Shown here piece after piece: positions 55,619 to 64,000 of a stretch of DNA of 64,000 nt (position 1 is its first letter; each line of letters opens with the position of its first letter). Both the position numbers and the translations under genes were made by a program. The stretch is from Saprospirales bacterium GYS_P2D (lineage in GTDB: Bacteria > Bacteroidota > Bacteroidia > Chitinophagales > Saprospiraceae). The stretch lies in contig WUUP01000001.1 in the NCBI GenBank assembly GCA_009833045.1, positions 365,586-429,585 of the forward strand, in the 5' to 3' direction. The notes under the pieces are model-generated. The model had not been told where the DNA came from and ran no database searches. It was given only the letters and a program-made list of their open reading frames with translations.

Positions 55619-56317
55619 CTACTCAATGGGCCTTGGCCTGAAAACATCATCTATCTCAAGACTGACGGGGATAAGTACATCACACTCCAGCTGATAGTCA
55701 GCGGTAGTGATTAAGTCGTCAAACTCTCTCATAGTAGGGCGAATGACGTACTGCTCTATGTCTTTACTACGTTGTACTTTGTCATAGTCGGCGCTGATTT
55801 CAGCTATATTCTCTATTTCTTCTGGTAGATCCAGATAGTTAAGCTGGAGGCTGCCATCGGTATTGACACCCAGAGTCCATATGATCCAGTCATCGGACTC
55901 GAGCTGCTGATTGATGATCAGTGCACCACGATAGGGCTTGATGACCTGATCATCCGAGAATGAAAATAACGTATCGATATCCGTGACATAACCCACCACT
56001 GTATCCTCATGGATATACTTTATGGGGTAGCACTGCTTACGACCTGGTAGATAGAGACCACCATCAGCGAGAGAGCAGTTTTCTGTCTCTTCGATCTGAT
56101 CGATAGTCATTTTTATCTGATAGTTATACTGTTGATAGGCGATATGGGGCTCTATGATGACGAGTGTACTATCACTCTGACATCGGTAGCTGCCCCAATA
56201 CCGCTCTGGTATCTCTTCGATCGGATCTATCCCAGTCGGCTGAGTGTGATCAAATACCACCTTTGGCTCACAGCTGAAGAGCATGCCCAAAAGACTAAGA
56301 CAAATCCAATATTTCAT
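55619..56317 (-). CDS. Unrecognised lipoprotein
   Basis: A 232-residue lipoprotein. The frame reaches 56386, but that would overlap the stress-protein gene by 56 bases. The ATG at 56317 gives the signal MKYWICLSLLGMLFSC with the lipobox Cys at 16. The mature chain is beta-rich with phrases like RYWGSYRCQSDSTLVIIEP and several Cys and Tyr, and ends DVFRPRPIE. No family is recognised. It follows the universal stress gene by 13 bases in the same direction, so it is probably the last gene of that operon. Confidence 0.75.
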   Translation of the reverse strand: MKYWICLSLLGMLFSCEPKVVFDHTQPTGIDPIEEIPERYWGSYRCQSDSTLVIIEPHIAYQQYNYQIKMTIDQIEETENCSLADGGLYLPGRKQCYPIKYIHEDTVVGYVTDIDTLFSFSDDQVIKPYRGALIINQQLESDDWIIWTLGVNTDGSLQLNYLDLPEEIENIAEISADYDKVQRSKDIEQYVIRPTMREFDDLITTADYQLECDVLIPVSLEIDDVFRPRPIE

Positions 56318-56330
56318 ATGCTTTCTTTGA

Positions 56331-57152
56331 TTAATGAAACACAAGTAACGGAACAGGACTGTGATAGAGTAGTTTTTTCGTCTCACTATTGTGAAATAAT
56401 CGCTCCCAAAATTTGCGATGCGGCTTATACACTGCTATCAGGTCACTATCTATCTCCATGAGCTTCTGCAAAATGCCTGTATGGACATCCTCAGCATGAG
56501 AGATGATAAAATCCATCTTCTTGAATGGACTATTCTTAAACGTGATATCCATAGTCTCGTCACCCTCAGACTCTTCTATGTGCAGGAGATGGACTTTAGG
56601 CCCATCAAATAGATCCCAAAAGGAATAGAGCCACTCCATCGCTTTTTTCTCTGGCTCTGTGAGCTCGAGATAGGAGTCCATCATACATGGGAATAAGATG
56701 TCGTCAAACTCAGAATAAGTGGCCGTCGCCGGTATCGCCAATACTGGCACCGTAGCTTTTTGTATCGTATGAGCCGTCACAGACCCTACCATCCTATCCA
56801 TGAGACTATACTTTTGGCGCAGAGCCATCACGATGAGATCCGCTTTGATCTCCTCTGCTTTCTCAGTGATCTCTGCACTCGGATATACTCCAAATATCGG
56901 ATAAGCCTCACCTCGTTGTGCTTCAGGGAGCTCCGATAGACTATCTTTCAGTCGTTTGATAGTAGCATCTTTCTTAATATCGATCATCCCCTGCACGGCA
57001 GCGTATGGGATATAGCTGCTATCCGTGATCGGGATATCATACACATGACAGATATCCACTTTTATTTCTTTGCCTTTGACCAGTGACACGATATAGTGCA
57101 GGGCATTCTCACAGCTATTGGAGAAGTCGGTAGCAAAAAGTAATTTTTTCAT
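56331..57152 (-). CDS. Universal stress protein, tandem-domain
   Basis: A 273-residue UspA-family protein with two Usp folds. The first begins MKKLLFATDFSNSCENAL and includes ADLIVMALRQKYSLMDRMVGSVTAHT with a phosphate-loop-like GSVT. The second (about 145-273) is diverged: DSDLIAVYKPHRKFWERLFH, then HSPVPLLVFH. It is cytosolic. It is paired with a paralogue 30 bases upstream, in line with tandem usp pairs expressed under starvation, low oxygen or stationary phase. Confidence 0.88.
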   Translation of the reverse strand: MKKLLFATDFSNSCENALHYIVSLVKGKEIKVDICHVYDIPITDSSYIPYAAVQGMIDIKKDATIKRLKDSLSELPEAQRGEAYPIFGVYPSAEITEKAEEIKADLIVMALRQKYSLMDRMVGSVTAHTIQKATVPVLAIPATATYSEFDDILFPCMMDSYLELTEPEKKAMEWLYSFWDLFDGPKVHLLHIEESEGDETMDITFKNSPFKKMDFIISHAEDVHTGILQKLMEIDSDLIAVYKPHRKFWERLFHNSETKKLLYHSPVPLLVFH

Positions 57153-57182
57153 AATAGGGAAGGTATTTGTTGATGATTAGGA

Positions 57183-58034
57183 TTATGATTCGTAGTCGAT
57201 AGAGAGTACGGGACGATCGCTATGATTGATCAGTAGCTCGACGTTGCTACCTCGCAGTATTCGTTTCAGGGGATTTCGTCCCCGATTGGAGATACCGATC
57301 ACATCAGCATTCACCTCTTCACTAAAGTGGCGTATGCCCGCCTCAATACTGTAGTCTCTAAAGAAGTAGGTCTCACATGGGATCTCACCCGCTTCTTTAG
57401 CAAATTCTCTCAATGCCTCAGTCATGACGAGTGATGGCTGAGAGAAATAACTATCTACATCTATGGCTACTAAATGGAGTTGCTCCAGCCCCAGCGGCCT
57501 CAGCAGACTGATGAATCGCCTAAAGCATTCCTTCTCCTCAGTGAGCAGACTCGTAGCGAATGAAGCGACTCGGAATGGCGCTATGTCATAGCTCTCCTTA
57601 AGTACTAATACAGGCAGATGTACCTTGCGGACTACTTTCTGCGTATTACTACCGATGAAGTATTCATCCTTGCCACTGGCACCATGTGATCCCATCAGGA
57701 CCAGGTCCGCTCCTACTTCCGTGATCTTATTGACAAAGGCATCAATAAATCGCCCCCCATCGAGAGAGACACTCATAGAGATACCCTGCTCGACACCTTG
57801 GTCATATATGCCCTTTAGCTGTGCCTCTACTTCATCCTCTATAGCTATGAGACGAGGCGTCTCATCCTTAGTACGTGGAGGCCTGATGCGCCAGTCTGCT
57901 GGTAGACGCTCATCTACATGATATACATGCAGCGCCGCCTCATAGACAGACGCCAGATGCATACCTGCACGTACCGCACTATCTCCAAAATCGGAAAAAT
58001 CCGTCGGTACGATTATTTGATTTATGTTCTTCAT
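57183..58034 (-). CDS. Universal stress protein, tandem-domain
   Basis: A 283-residue UspA-family protein. The first domain (about 1-147) is canonical: INQIIVPTDFSDFGDSAVRA and the nucleotide-binding GADLVLMGSHGASGKDEYFI with GSNTQKVV. The second (about 155-283) keeps ADVIGISNRGRNPLKRILRG and ends RPVLSIDYES. The G-2x-G-9x-G(S/T) pattern in the first half suggests ATP binding. It lies between HPF (32 bases upstream) and the second universal stress gene. Confidence 0.9.
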   Translation of the reverse strand: MKNINQIIVPTDFSDFGDSAVRAGMHLASVYEAALHVYHVDERLPADWRIRPPRTKDETPRLIAIEDEVEAQLKGIYDQGVEQGISMSVSLDGGRFIDAFVNKITEVGADLVLMGSHGASGKDEYFIGSNTQKVVRKVHLPVLVLKESYDIAPFRVASFATSLLTEEKECFRRFISLLRPLGLEQLHLVAIDVDSYFSQPSLVMTEALREFAKEAGEIPCETYFFRDYSIEAGIRHFSEEVNADVIGISNRGRNPLKRILRGSNVELLINHSDRPVLSIDYES

Positions 58035-58066
58035 TTTGCTTTGTGATTATGGGTATAGTAGTCGGA

Positions 58067-58375
58067 TTATGACACTATCGAATGATCTTGATAGTGCTTA
58101 TCCTTATATTTTTTTAGCTGACGCACGGTCTTTAAGAGAGCAGCATTTAGCGCTTTATTCTCCGAGACATCCTCTGCATGAGCAAAGGTCGGAGCTCCTG
58201 ACTTGACGTGTGTTTCTACTTTTGCCACGTAGCCTTCATTGTCATCTCTGCCGATCTGTACTTGACAGGTAGTGATGAATGGAAATTTGCCTAATTGATT
58301 TTCGATACGTTCACGAGCATATTCTTCTACCATCTCATGATTTCTGTGATTGTGTATTTCGATTGTTACGTCCAT
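58067..58375 (-). CDS. HPF/RaiA family ribosome-associated protein
   Basis: A 102-residue short hibernation-factor-type protein that binds the 30S subunit decoding region and stores ribosomes in idle cells. The fold is seen in MDVTIEIHNHRNHEMVEEYA, GKFPFITTCQVQIGRDD, VAKVETHVKSGAPTFAHAED and the basic last helix LLKTVRQLKKYKDKH. It lacks the long-form dimerisation tail. It stands in one run with two universal stress proteins and an unknown protein, which supports a dormancy or stress role for the run. Confidence 0.88.
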   Translation of the reverse strand: MDVTIEIHNHRNHEMVEEYARERIENQLGKFPFITTCQVQIGRDDNEGYVAKVETHVKSGAPTFAHAEDVSENKALNAALLKTVRQLKKYKDKHYQDHSIVS

Positions 58376-58415
58376 TTGTATTTTTTATGATGAATAATGT
58401 ATCAATGGAGACGAC

Positions 58416-58781
58416 TTAGGATGCAAAATCTGCACTATGGACTCCTTTTCGATTTTGGACAGCGAGTGTCCAGTGATCAGTCGCAGAGGTCTGTAGCCAT
58501 AAGTCAGCACTCCGTCTGAATATCTGAGCTGAGAGCCCATATTTCTTCAATAAAGCCTGCTCCAGATCCGCTACTGTCATCTCAGGATCGATAGCTATCT
58601 CGCCTTCGGTATGCTCTGTGCGCACCTCAGAGATCTTGAGTACAGGATCCAGTTGATCTTCTGCCTTAGAGCCTTCGCTACTGCCATGCGGCTTTGAGTA
58701 AAACTCAATCTTCAATCCTGGAAACATCGCTTTGAATTCGCTTTGTATAAGTGCTATAGTCTTGTTTTCTGTTATTCTCAT
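58416..58781 (-). CDS. Conserved unknown protein leading the stress operon
   Basis: A 121-residue soluble protein with no assigned function. It starts MRITENKTIALIQSEFKAMF, then LKIEFYSKPHGSSEG, an acidic middle, a helix TVADLEQALLKKYGLSAQIF and FRRSADLWLQTSATDHWTLA near the end. From memory, similar small proteins occur beside HPF and universal stress genes in other Bacteroidota, but I cannot confirm it here. It is the first gene of the run unknown-HPF-Usp-Usp-lipoprotein (gaps 40, 32, 30 and 13 bases). Confidence 0.75.
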   Translation of the reverse strand: MRITENKTIALIQSEFKAMFPGLKIEFYSKPHGSSEGSKAEDQLDPVLKISEVRTEHTEGEIAIDPEMTVADLEQALLKKYGLSAQIFRRSADLWLQTSATDHWTLAVQNRKGVHSADFAS

Positions 58782-58911
58782 TTTGCGATTATTTTTACCT
58801 CAATATCGAGTCCTCCATTATCGTTTGCGATGATCTGACTCATGAGACATACTGATTAGGATCAGTGATATGATTTTTGGCTGCAGCCAAAGAATTAAAG
58901 GAATCAGAAAT

Positions 58912-59949
58912 ATGAAGAAGCACAGTTTTAAAACAGATTTTGAAGAGGGATGCCATCCACAGATCTTGAGAGCACTCAGCGAATCCAACTACTCGCAGCA
59001 AGCGGGATATGGTGATGACGAATACAGTATAGCTGCCCGAGAGGCGATACAGCGACACATTGCTAATCCTGCTGCTGATATCTACTTCGTCTCAGGAGGC
59101 ACACAGGCCAATCTCATAGCTATCTCAGCCACACTACGCTCACATGAGGCCGTCATATCTCCCAAGTCAGGCCACATCTATCAACATGAGACCGGAGCTA
59201 TCGAAGCTACCGGCCATCGTATACAGCTGATCGAGTCTCAGCAAGGCAAAATCTACCCCGAGCAGATTATAGCAGAAGTAGAAGCCTACTTCCCCCCACA
59301 TACCATCAAACCTAAGATGGTCTACCTCACTCAGTCTACTGAGGTCGGCACCATATATTCTAAGGCCGAGATCGAAGCCATACGACGAATCTGTGATGAG
59401 CATGATCTCTATCTATATGTAGATGGTGCTCGTCTCGGAGCAGCTCTCTCCTGTAGCAGCTCAGATATCACATTAGCAGAGCTCAGTCAGCTATGTGACA
59501 TGTACTACATTGGTGGCACTAAAAATGGAGCTCTACTCGGTGAAGCAATCGTCATCAATAATGAAAACCTCAAAGAAGCATTCAGATCAAACATAAAGCA
59601 GAAAGGCGGCCTATTAGCTAAAGGACGGCTATTGGGCATACAGTTTTACGAGCTATTTAAAGATCAGTTATTCTTTGAACTGGCCAGTCATGCCAATGCC
59701 ATGGCCGACAAGATTAGACAAGCACTCATAGAGGCAGGCATCACATTCATGACCGACAGCCCTACTAATCAGCTATTCCCCATACTACATGATCACGTGA
59801 TCCAAAAGCTCAATGAGAACTATGACTTTTATACCTTCTATAGGCATGACGCAGAGCACTCTGTGATCCGACTCGTGACCTCATGGGCTACTCCCGTAGA
59901 AAAGGTCGATGAATTCATCATGGATATTCATAAGCTGATCAGTAAATAA
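58912..59949 (+). CDS. Threonine aldolase family PLP enzyme
   Basis: A 345-residue pyridoxal-phosphate enzyme of the beta-eliminating lyase / L-threonine aldolase family, which splits threonine to glycine and acetaldehyde or acts on related beta-hydroxy amino acids. The frame opens at 58870, but MKKHSFKTDFEEGCHPQILR at 58912 matches the family start. Motifs: FVSGGTQANLIAISATLR (PLP phosphate), the Asp in LYVDGARLGAAL, and the Schiff-base Lys in YIGGTKNGALLGEA. It is cytosolic. The DUF1080 gene follows 46 bases downstream. Confidence 0.9.
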   Translation: MKKHSFKTDFEEGCHPQILRALSESNYSQQAGYGDDEYSIAAREAIQRHIANPAADIYFVSGGTQANLIAISATLRSHEAVISPKSGHIYQHETGAIEATGHRIQLIESQQGKIYPEQIIAEVEAYFPPHTIKPKMVYLTQSTEVGTIYSKAEIEAIRRICDEHDLYLYVDGARLGAALSCSSSDITLAELSQLCDMYYIGGTKNGALLGEAIVINNENLKEAFRSNIKQKGGLLAKGRLLGIQFYELFKDQLFFELASHANAMADKIRQALIEAGITFMTDSPTNQLFPILHDHVIQKLNENYDFYTFYRHDAEHSVIRLVTSWATPVEKVDEFIMDIHKLISK

Positions 59950-59995
59950 CTCTACTTTTAGTTTCATGTAAATCACAATTCACCTTGAGACTATT

Positions 59996-60802
59996 ATGAA
60001 AAAAACAAGCTACTCTTACTCTACTGTCATCGCTTTGCTATTCATACTCTTCACCTCTTGTGATGCTACCAAAAAAACAGTGGTGAGCCAAGAAGACAAT
60101 GAATGGGAAAATCTCTTTAATGGTGAGAATCTTGATGGATGGACGATCAAGATAAATGGCTTTGCCCCAGGTGACAATCACAAGAATACTTTCAGAGTGG
60201 AGGATGGAATACTAAAAGTCGCATATGACAATTACGATACCTTTGACATGAAATTTGGACATCTATTTACAGATCAAAGCTACTCACACTATATTTTTCA
60301 AGTGGATTATATGTTTTTAGGTGAAGGTCTGGCTGATGCTCCAACGTGGACTAATTTTAATAGTGGGGCGATGCTGCATGCTCAGTCACCTGAAAGCATG
60401 AGAACAGATCAAGGTTTTCCAGTATGTATAGAAGCTCAATTTCTCGGAGCTGGTGCTACAGCCGGCACACAGACCGCTAATGCAGTCACACCTGGCACTC
60501 ATATCAGCATAAATGATACGCTCAATACAGATCATATCATAGACTCTCGATCAAAACTCTACCCACTGAATGAATGGATAAGATTTGAAGCTGAAGTTCA
60601 TGGAAATGAGCTCATCATTCATCGGATCAACGGTGAAGAAGTCATTAGATACTCTCACCCTATCCTCGATGAATCAGATAAAGACGCACTCAAACTAATA
60701 GAAGCCGGCGCTCCAACCAAATTGGCAGCTGGACACATCGCATTGCAAGCCGAAGGACAACCAGTGTGGTTTAAAAACATCAGAATCAAACGCTTAAAAT
60801 AA
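59996..60802 (+). CDS. DUF1080 (3-keto-disaccharide hydrolase-like) lipoprotein
   Basis: A 268-residue lipoprotein. The leader ends in lipobox FTSC (about residue 21). The mature part is a single DUF1080 domain, a concanavalin-like beta sandwich: WENLFNGENLDGWTIKING, FRVEDGILKVAYDNY, the central NSGAMLHAQSPESM, then EAQFLGAG and a closing HIALQAEGQPVWFKNIRIK. The family is common in glycan-degrading Bacteroidota and includes 3-keto-glycoside hydrolases. The substrate is unknown, and there is no sugar-transport gene nearby. Confidence 0.88.
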   Translation: MKKTSYSYSTVIALLFILFTSCDATKKTVVSQEDNEWENLFNGENLDGWTIKINGFAPGDNHKNTFRVEDGILKVAYDNYDTFDMKFGHLFTDQSYSHYIFQVDYMFLGEGLADAPTWTNFNSGAMLHAQSPESMRTDQGFPVCIEAQFLGAGATAGTQTANAVTPGTHISINDTLNTDHIIDSRSKLYPLNEWIRFEAEVHGNELIIHRINGEEVIRYSHPILDESDKDALKLIEAGAPTKLAAGHIALQAEGQPVWFKNIRIKRLK

Positions 60803-60828
60803 CCTTTAAGCGAAACACATCAGATACG

Positions 60829-61338
60829 CTAAAATCTCAAACCAACAAACAAGTCCAAATACCGAAAATGATCGGGATGAAACGCCATAGCCTCTGTATA
60901 GGCAGCACCGATCATCATAGAGAAGGCCTCTCCAAGCTGGATATCCAGTTCGACTCTGGCCACTGCACTAGCGAAGACTGCCCCAAAATCATTACCCACC
61001 AAGGCCTGTGGTCCAGCACCAATAGAAGCTATCAATAAAGAGTGGCTGGATAAAGGCACCCTATAGCTTGGACCTACATGCAAAGGAAGAATCCTAATAT
61101 CATACTCATCCCATTGACGGTAGTCGAGCGACATGAATGCACCTAACTTCTGACGTCTCCACAGCTGGGTCTCTACTCCAATGCCGATAGCACTCTTTTG
61201 CTCGATATCTGTCTCATCATACTGGATAGACTGCAGGATGTATGCACTCCATGCTGGTGGATAATCTATCTGAGATATCGCCTGCGAATAAAAAAATAAT
61301 ACTACTAATAGAGAAAGTGCCGCCTGAATGATTTTCAT
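60829..61338 (-). CDS. Small outer-membrane-like protein
   Basis: A 169-residue exported protein with no family recognised. A signal peptide ends near YSQAISQ. The rest alternates amphipathic strands (AIGIGVETQLWRRQKLGAFM, ILPLHVGPSYRVPL, LLIASIGAGPQALVG) and ends in LFVGLRF with a C-terminal Phe, as in small eight-stranded beta-barrels. It may be a surface or stabilising barrel protein. It lies 26 bases from the convergent DUF1080 gene, and the next gene in its direction begins upstream at 62533. Confidence 0.65.
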   Translation of the reverse strand: MKIIQAALSLLVVLFFYSQAISQIDYPPAWSAYILQSIQYDETDIEQKSAIGIGVETQLWRRQKLGAFMSLDYRQWDEYDIRILPLHVGPSYRVPLSSHSLLIASIGAGPQALVGNDFGAVFASAVARVELDIQLGEAFSMMIGAAYTEAMAFHPDHFRYLDLFVGLRF

Positions 61339-61369
61339 GGTTGAATGAGTAAGGGAATAATCATCTAAG

Positions 61370-62533
61370 CTAATTATTATTCACCTGATGAGACAAGAGC
61401 GGAGATTGATTGGGTAAGTAAATGTAAAAAGTAGTACCCTGGCCCAGTTCACTTTCTACAAATATTTCGCCAGAATGTCGATTGACTATACGCTTTACAC
61501 TAGCTAAACCGACCCCCGTACCCTTAAACTCAGATTCTTTATGAAGGCGCACGAAAATATCAAAAATCTTATCTACATACTGCATATCAAAACCGACTCC
61601 GTTGTCTTTAATATAAACGAATGTTTTGCCTTCTTTGACCTCTGCCCCGATTTGCAGCTTAGCTATATCATTGTGAGAGCTATACTTCAGGGCATTATCT
61701 ATTAGATTATAATACAGCTGGTATATCAATGTCTTATCACCCTGTATCGTGGGTAGGTCGTGTGCCTTTACTTCAGTTTTGACATCCGGATAATTAGCCA
61801 AAATCTCTTCTATCAAAGTAGGAATAAATATGGATAAATCTATTTCCTTGAGCTCTATATGCTGGGTAGACGTCTTAGATAAGTAAAGGAGATCATTGAT
61901 CAGCACATACATCTTTTGACTGGACCTCACGATCGTGTTAATGTATTCTTTTCCTTGATCATCCAATTGGTCAATATACCGCTGTTTTAAGAGCTGAGAA
62001 AAGCTATTGATTAAACGCAAGGGACTCTTTAAATCATGAGATACTGACGATGCAAATGCATCCAGCTGACTATTCATATCCTTCAGCATAACCGTTTGAG
62101 CTTTTAAATAATTATTAGAATTTTTCAATTCTAACTCTGCTCGCAATCGTGCCTCTTTCTCTTCTTTGATTCGCTTATCATTGAGTATGGCTCTCTGAAT
62201 TTTGATATCCAGCACATCTACATCTATTGGCTTTTCAATAAAATCTGCTCCACCTTCTCGTAAAAACTCTATCGCAAGATGAAGAGAAGGATGAGCGGTC
62301 ATCATGATAAAAGGTATTTTGAGCTCCTTTTGGACATCCACAAAAAAATCAAAACCTGTATAACTCGGAAGTAAATAATCAAGCAGAATCAAGTCAATAG
62401 GTTCTTGTTTCAATAACTTTTTGGCAGATTCTCCATCATTTGCAAAGACAACATGATATCCTAACTTAGTCAACCTGCGCTGGAGCATTTGTCTGATCTG
62501 ATCATGATCATCGATGATTAGTATCCTATCCAT
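61370..62533 (-). CDS. Receiver-histidine kinase hybrid
   Basis: A 387-residue signalling protein with an N-terminal receiver domain (ILIIDDHDQIRQML, phospho-acceptor D52 in LLDYLLPS, T79 and K101), a coiled linker (about 120-160), a HisKA dimerisation domain with H166 in SSVSHDLKSPLRLI and an HATPase domain (NLIDNALKYSS, IKDNGVGFD, GTGVGLASVKRIV). It is a soluble kinase controlled by its own receiver. It overlaps the upstream single-domain receiver gene by eight bases, so both are co-translated with the LOV kinase gene. Confidence 0.92.
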   Translation of the reverse strand: MDRILIIDDHDQIRQMLQRRLTKLGYHVVFANDGESAKKLLKQEPIDLILLDYLLPSYTGFDFFVDVQKELKIPFIMMTAHPSLHLAIEFLREGGADFIEKPIDVDVLDIKIQRAILNDKRIKEEKEARLRAELELKNSNNYLKAQTVMLKDMNSQLDAFASSVSHDLKSPLRLINSFSQLLKQRYIDQLDDQGKEYINTIVRSSQKMYVLINDLLYLSKTSTQHIELKEIDLSIFIPTLIEEILANYPDVKTEVKAHDLPTIQGDKTLIYQLYYNLIDNALKYSSHNDIAKLQIGAEVKEGKTFVYIKDNGVGFDMQYVDKIFDIFVRLHKESEFKGTGVGLASVKRIVNRHSGEIFVESELGQGTTFYIYLPNQSPLLSHQVNNN

Positions 62534-62891
62534 TCATTATTTCTTTGATAAGATCTTCAAATCCTAAATCAATAGGTTTGCTGATAAAATGATCACAACC
62601 AGCATCGATCGTTTTCTGGGTGTCTCGAGCACCTACGCTAGCTGTACAAGCAGCAACCTTTCCTTTATATCCTTTCGCTCGCAGTTGGCTTATCACATCA
62701 TATCCATTGATGATTGGCATGTGGATATCCAGTATTATTACTGCCGGCTGCTGCTCAATAGCTATATCCATACCTTCATATCCATTAGTCGTGGTCACTA
62801 CATCAAATCCACTTTTCATTAGGCGTCTTCGCATCATACGAAGGATTTTTTCGTCATCATCAATGATGAGCACTTTTGGTTTATCGCTCAT
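62526..62891 (-). CDS. Single-domain response regulator
   Basis: A 121-residue CheY-like protein with no output domain. It has the acidic pocket DDDE (11-14), phospho-acceptor D55 in VIILDIHMPI, a Thr/Ser near 84 and a Lys near 105. It probably shuttles phosphate between the LOV kinase and the receiver-kinase hybrid. Its start overlaps the stop of the LOV kinase gene by four bases. Confidence 0.92.
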   Translation of the reverse strand: MSDKPKVLIIDDDEKILRMMRRRLMKSGFDVVTTTNGYEGMDIAIEQQPAVIILDIHMPIINGYDVISQLRAKGYKGKVAACTASVGARDTQKTIDAGCDHFISKPIDLGFEDLIKEIMNG

Positions 62892-63982
62892 ATTACTGGA
62901 AAGCTTATGCTGAATGTACTGCCTTTTCCTTTCTCACTTCTTACTGTTAATTCACCTGAATGTAGATCTACTAATTTCTTAGTAATCGAAAGGCCTAATC
63001 CTGATCCACGATTTTGACGGGTAGCAGAGCTATCTTCTTGCCTGAATGAATCAAAAATATAAGGTAAAAACTCTTCTGAAATACCACTACCAGTATCAGT
63101 GACTTCTATGATACCTATATCTCCTTCTTGGTACGTAGCCAGAGTGACTTCACCTTCCACAGTATACTTAATGGCATTACTCAGCAGATTAATCAATATC
63201 TGCTTCACTCTCATTCTATCGCCGATAAAATCAAAGTTTTTAATGGCCTCAATGATTGGGAGAGATTTCTTGTCCGCCAGAGATTTGACTGTATTGATAG
63301 CATCATAGGCTACGTCATCTATACGAAGAGGCTCAGGGATTAACTTTAATTTACCTTGCTCAATACGTGATAGATCGAGCAATTCATTGATGAGGCTTAG
63401 CAGATGTTCTCCAGACTCCTGTATATCTTTAGCAATCTCCTCTATGTCCTTCGCTTCAGGCATATCGTCAGCGTCAGTCAATAATGGTAAATTACCCAGC
63501 ATGACTGTCAATGGTGTGCGCAATTCATGACTTACCAAATTCAAAAAATCTGTCTTTAACCGAGTCGACTCTTCAGCCATCTCTTTAGCCTTCAATAGCT
63601 TCATATCTGACTCGACCTTGGTCGTAATATCATTTTGAATACCAATAAAATGGGTAAGCTTTTTACTCTCATTATACACCGGAGATACGCTCAACTCATT
63701 CCAAAAAGGTTTGCCAGCCTTAGTGTAATTCTTTAGGATTACTTTACAATCCGTCCCAGATTTTATAGCATCACGTAATATTTGCAGTTCTTTGGTATCC
63801 GAGTCTTGACCTTGCAAAAAGCGACAGTTCTTACCTATTATTTCTTCTTTAGAATATCCAGTAATCTGCGTAAAAGCAGGGTTGACATATATCAATGGCA
63901 TATCCTCAATAGAGCAATCTGCTATGACAACGCCAGTAATAGCTTGTTCAATAGATCTTTCGAATAATGAATCCAAATTCAT
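62888..63982 (-). CDS. LOV (blue-light) sensor histidine kinase
   Basis: A 364-residue kinase. Its sensor is a PAS domain of the LOV type (about 1-120): NPAFTQITGYS, then the signature GKNCRFLQG with the photo-reactive C53, the FMN-contacting R54 and Q57, Asn in FWNELSVSPV and Gln in FIGIQNDIT. Absorbing blue light should form a Cys-FMN adduct and switch kinase activity. Then come HisKA with H152 in SHELRTPLTV and an HATPase domain (NLLSNAIKYT, DTGSGI, GSGLGLSIT). No membrane segment is seen. The frame is still open through the last 18 bases of the window, so the true start could lie further upstream. Confidence 0.9.
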   Translation of the reverse strand: MNLDSLFERSIEQAITGVVIADCSIEDMPLIYVNPAFTQITGYSKEEIIGKNCRFLQGQDSDTKELQILRDAIKSGTDCKVILKNYTKAGKPFWNELSVSPVYNESKKLTHFIGIQNDITTKVESDMKLLKAKEMAEESTRLKTDFLNLVSHELRTPLTVMLGNLPLLTDADDMPEAKDIEEIAKDIQESGEHLLSLINELLDLSRIEQGKLKLIPEPLRIDDVAYDAINTVKSLADKKSLPIIEAIKNFDFIGDRMRVKQILINLLSNAIKYTVEGEVTLATYQEGDIGIIEVTDTGSGISEEFLPYIFDSFRQEDSSATRQNRGSGLGLSITKKLVDLHSGELTVRSEKGKGSTFSISFPVI

Positions 63983-64000
63983 ATTAATAGAATTGTCGAG

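Overview
The window looks like chromosome from a free-living member of the Bacteroidota, most likely Saprospiria (Lewinella/Saprospira-like). That placement is inferred. It rests on several type IX secretion (T9SS) C-terminal sorting domains, giant secreted proteins built from DUF11, PKD-like and dockerin modules, a YtxJ bacilliredoxin, FKBP lipoproteins, a Ser/Arg-rich secreted protein, and promoter-like TAnnTTTG boxes in place of classical -10 boxes. No phage, insertion sequence, CRISPR array or rRNA was seen.

Layout. 1-11.6 kb: a gene fragment at the left edge, a DUF4403 lipoprotein, an AraC-type regulator, an M16 protease, a bacilliredoxin, two FKBP-type isomerase-like proteins, a DUF3089 lipoprotein, a secreted metzincin and a cysteine-less ArsC/Spx-like protein. 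11.7-42.5 kb: four very large secreted proteins, all on the minus strand (1468, about 1085, 1407 and 3297 aa). They are interleaved with housekeeping genes (proS; ahcY-metK-phosphatase-CAP), a low-complexity secreted protein and a FadL-type porin. 42.7-53.4 kb: an NRDE/TANGO2 protein, an SDR, an MlaE/MlaF lipid-transporter pair, tRNA-Leu(GAG), a DJ-1/PfpI protein, dnaE, oxyR, a Baeyer-Villiger-type monooxygenase and an ankyrin protein. 53.4-64 kb: a lipoprotein bracketed by 77-bp direct repeats, a VIT1-type metal transporter with an HMA protein, a stress operon (unknown protein, HPF, two universal stress proteins, lipoprotein), a threonine aldolase, a DUF1080 lipoprotein, a small outer-membrane-like protein, and a three-gene signalling operon headed by a LOV (blue-light) histidine kinase.

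How the parts relate. Three of the giant proteins share one C-terminal layout: a carboxypeptidase-regulatory-like fold, a dockerin, a beta domain and a T9SS sorting domain. They look like related surface or extracellular-matrix proteins. The 3297-aa protein carries 15 DUF11 repeats joined by aspartate-rich linkers, and repeats 3-8 follow a two-repeat higher-order pattern. The fourth protein has no visible sorting domain. Redox and stress functions recur (bacilliredoxin, OxyR with both redox cysteines, universal stress proteins, HPF), and the LOV kinase operon suggests light sensing.

Most unusual DNA-level structure: a lipoprotein CDS sits within about 5 nt on each side of two 77-bp direct repeats (72/77 identical). 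The downstream copy stands just before a 27-codon ORF, so the repeat looks like a duplicated promoter/leader. Two minus-strand promoter-like boxes sit about 80-100 nt before strong terminators and may mark small RNAs.
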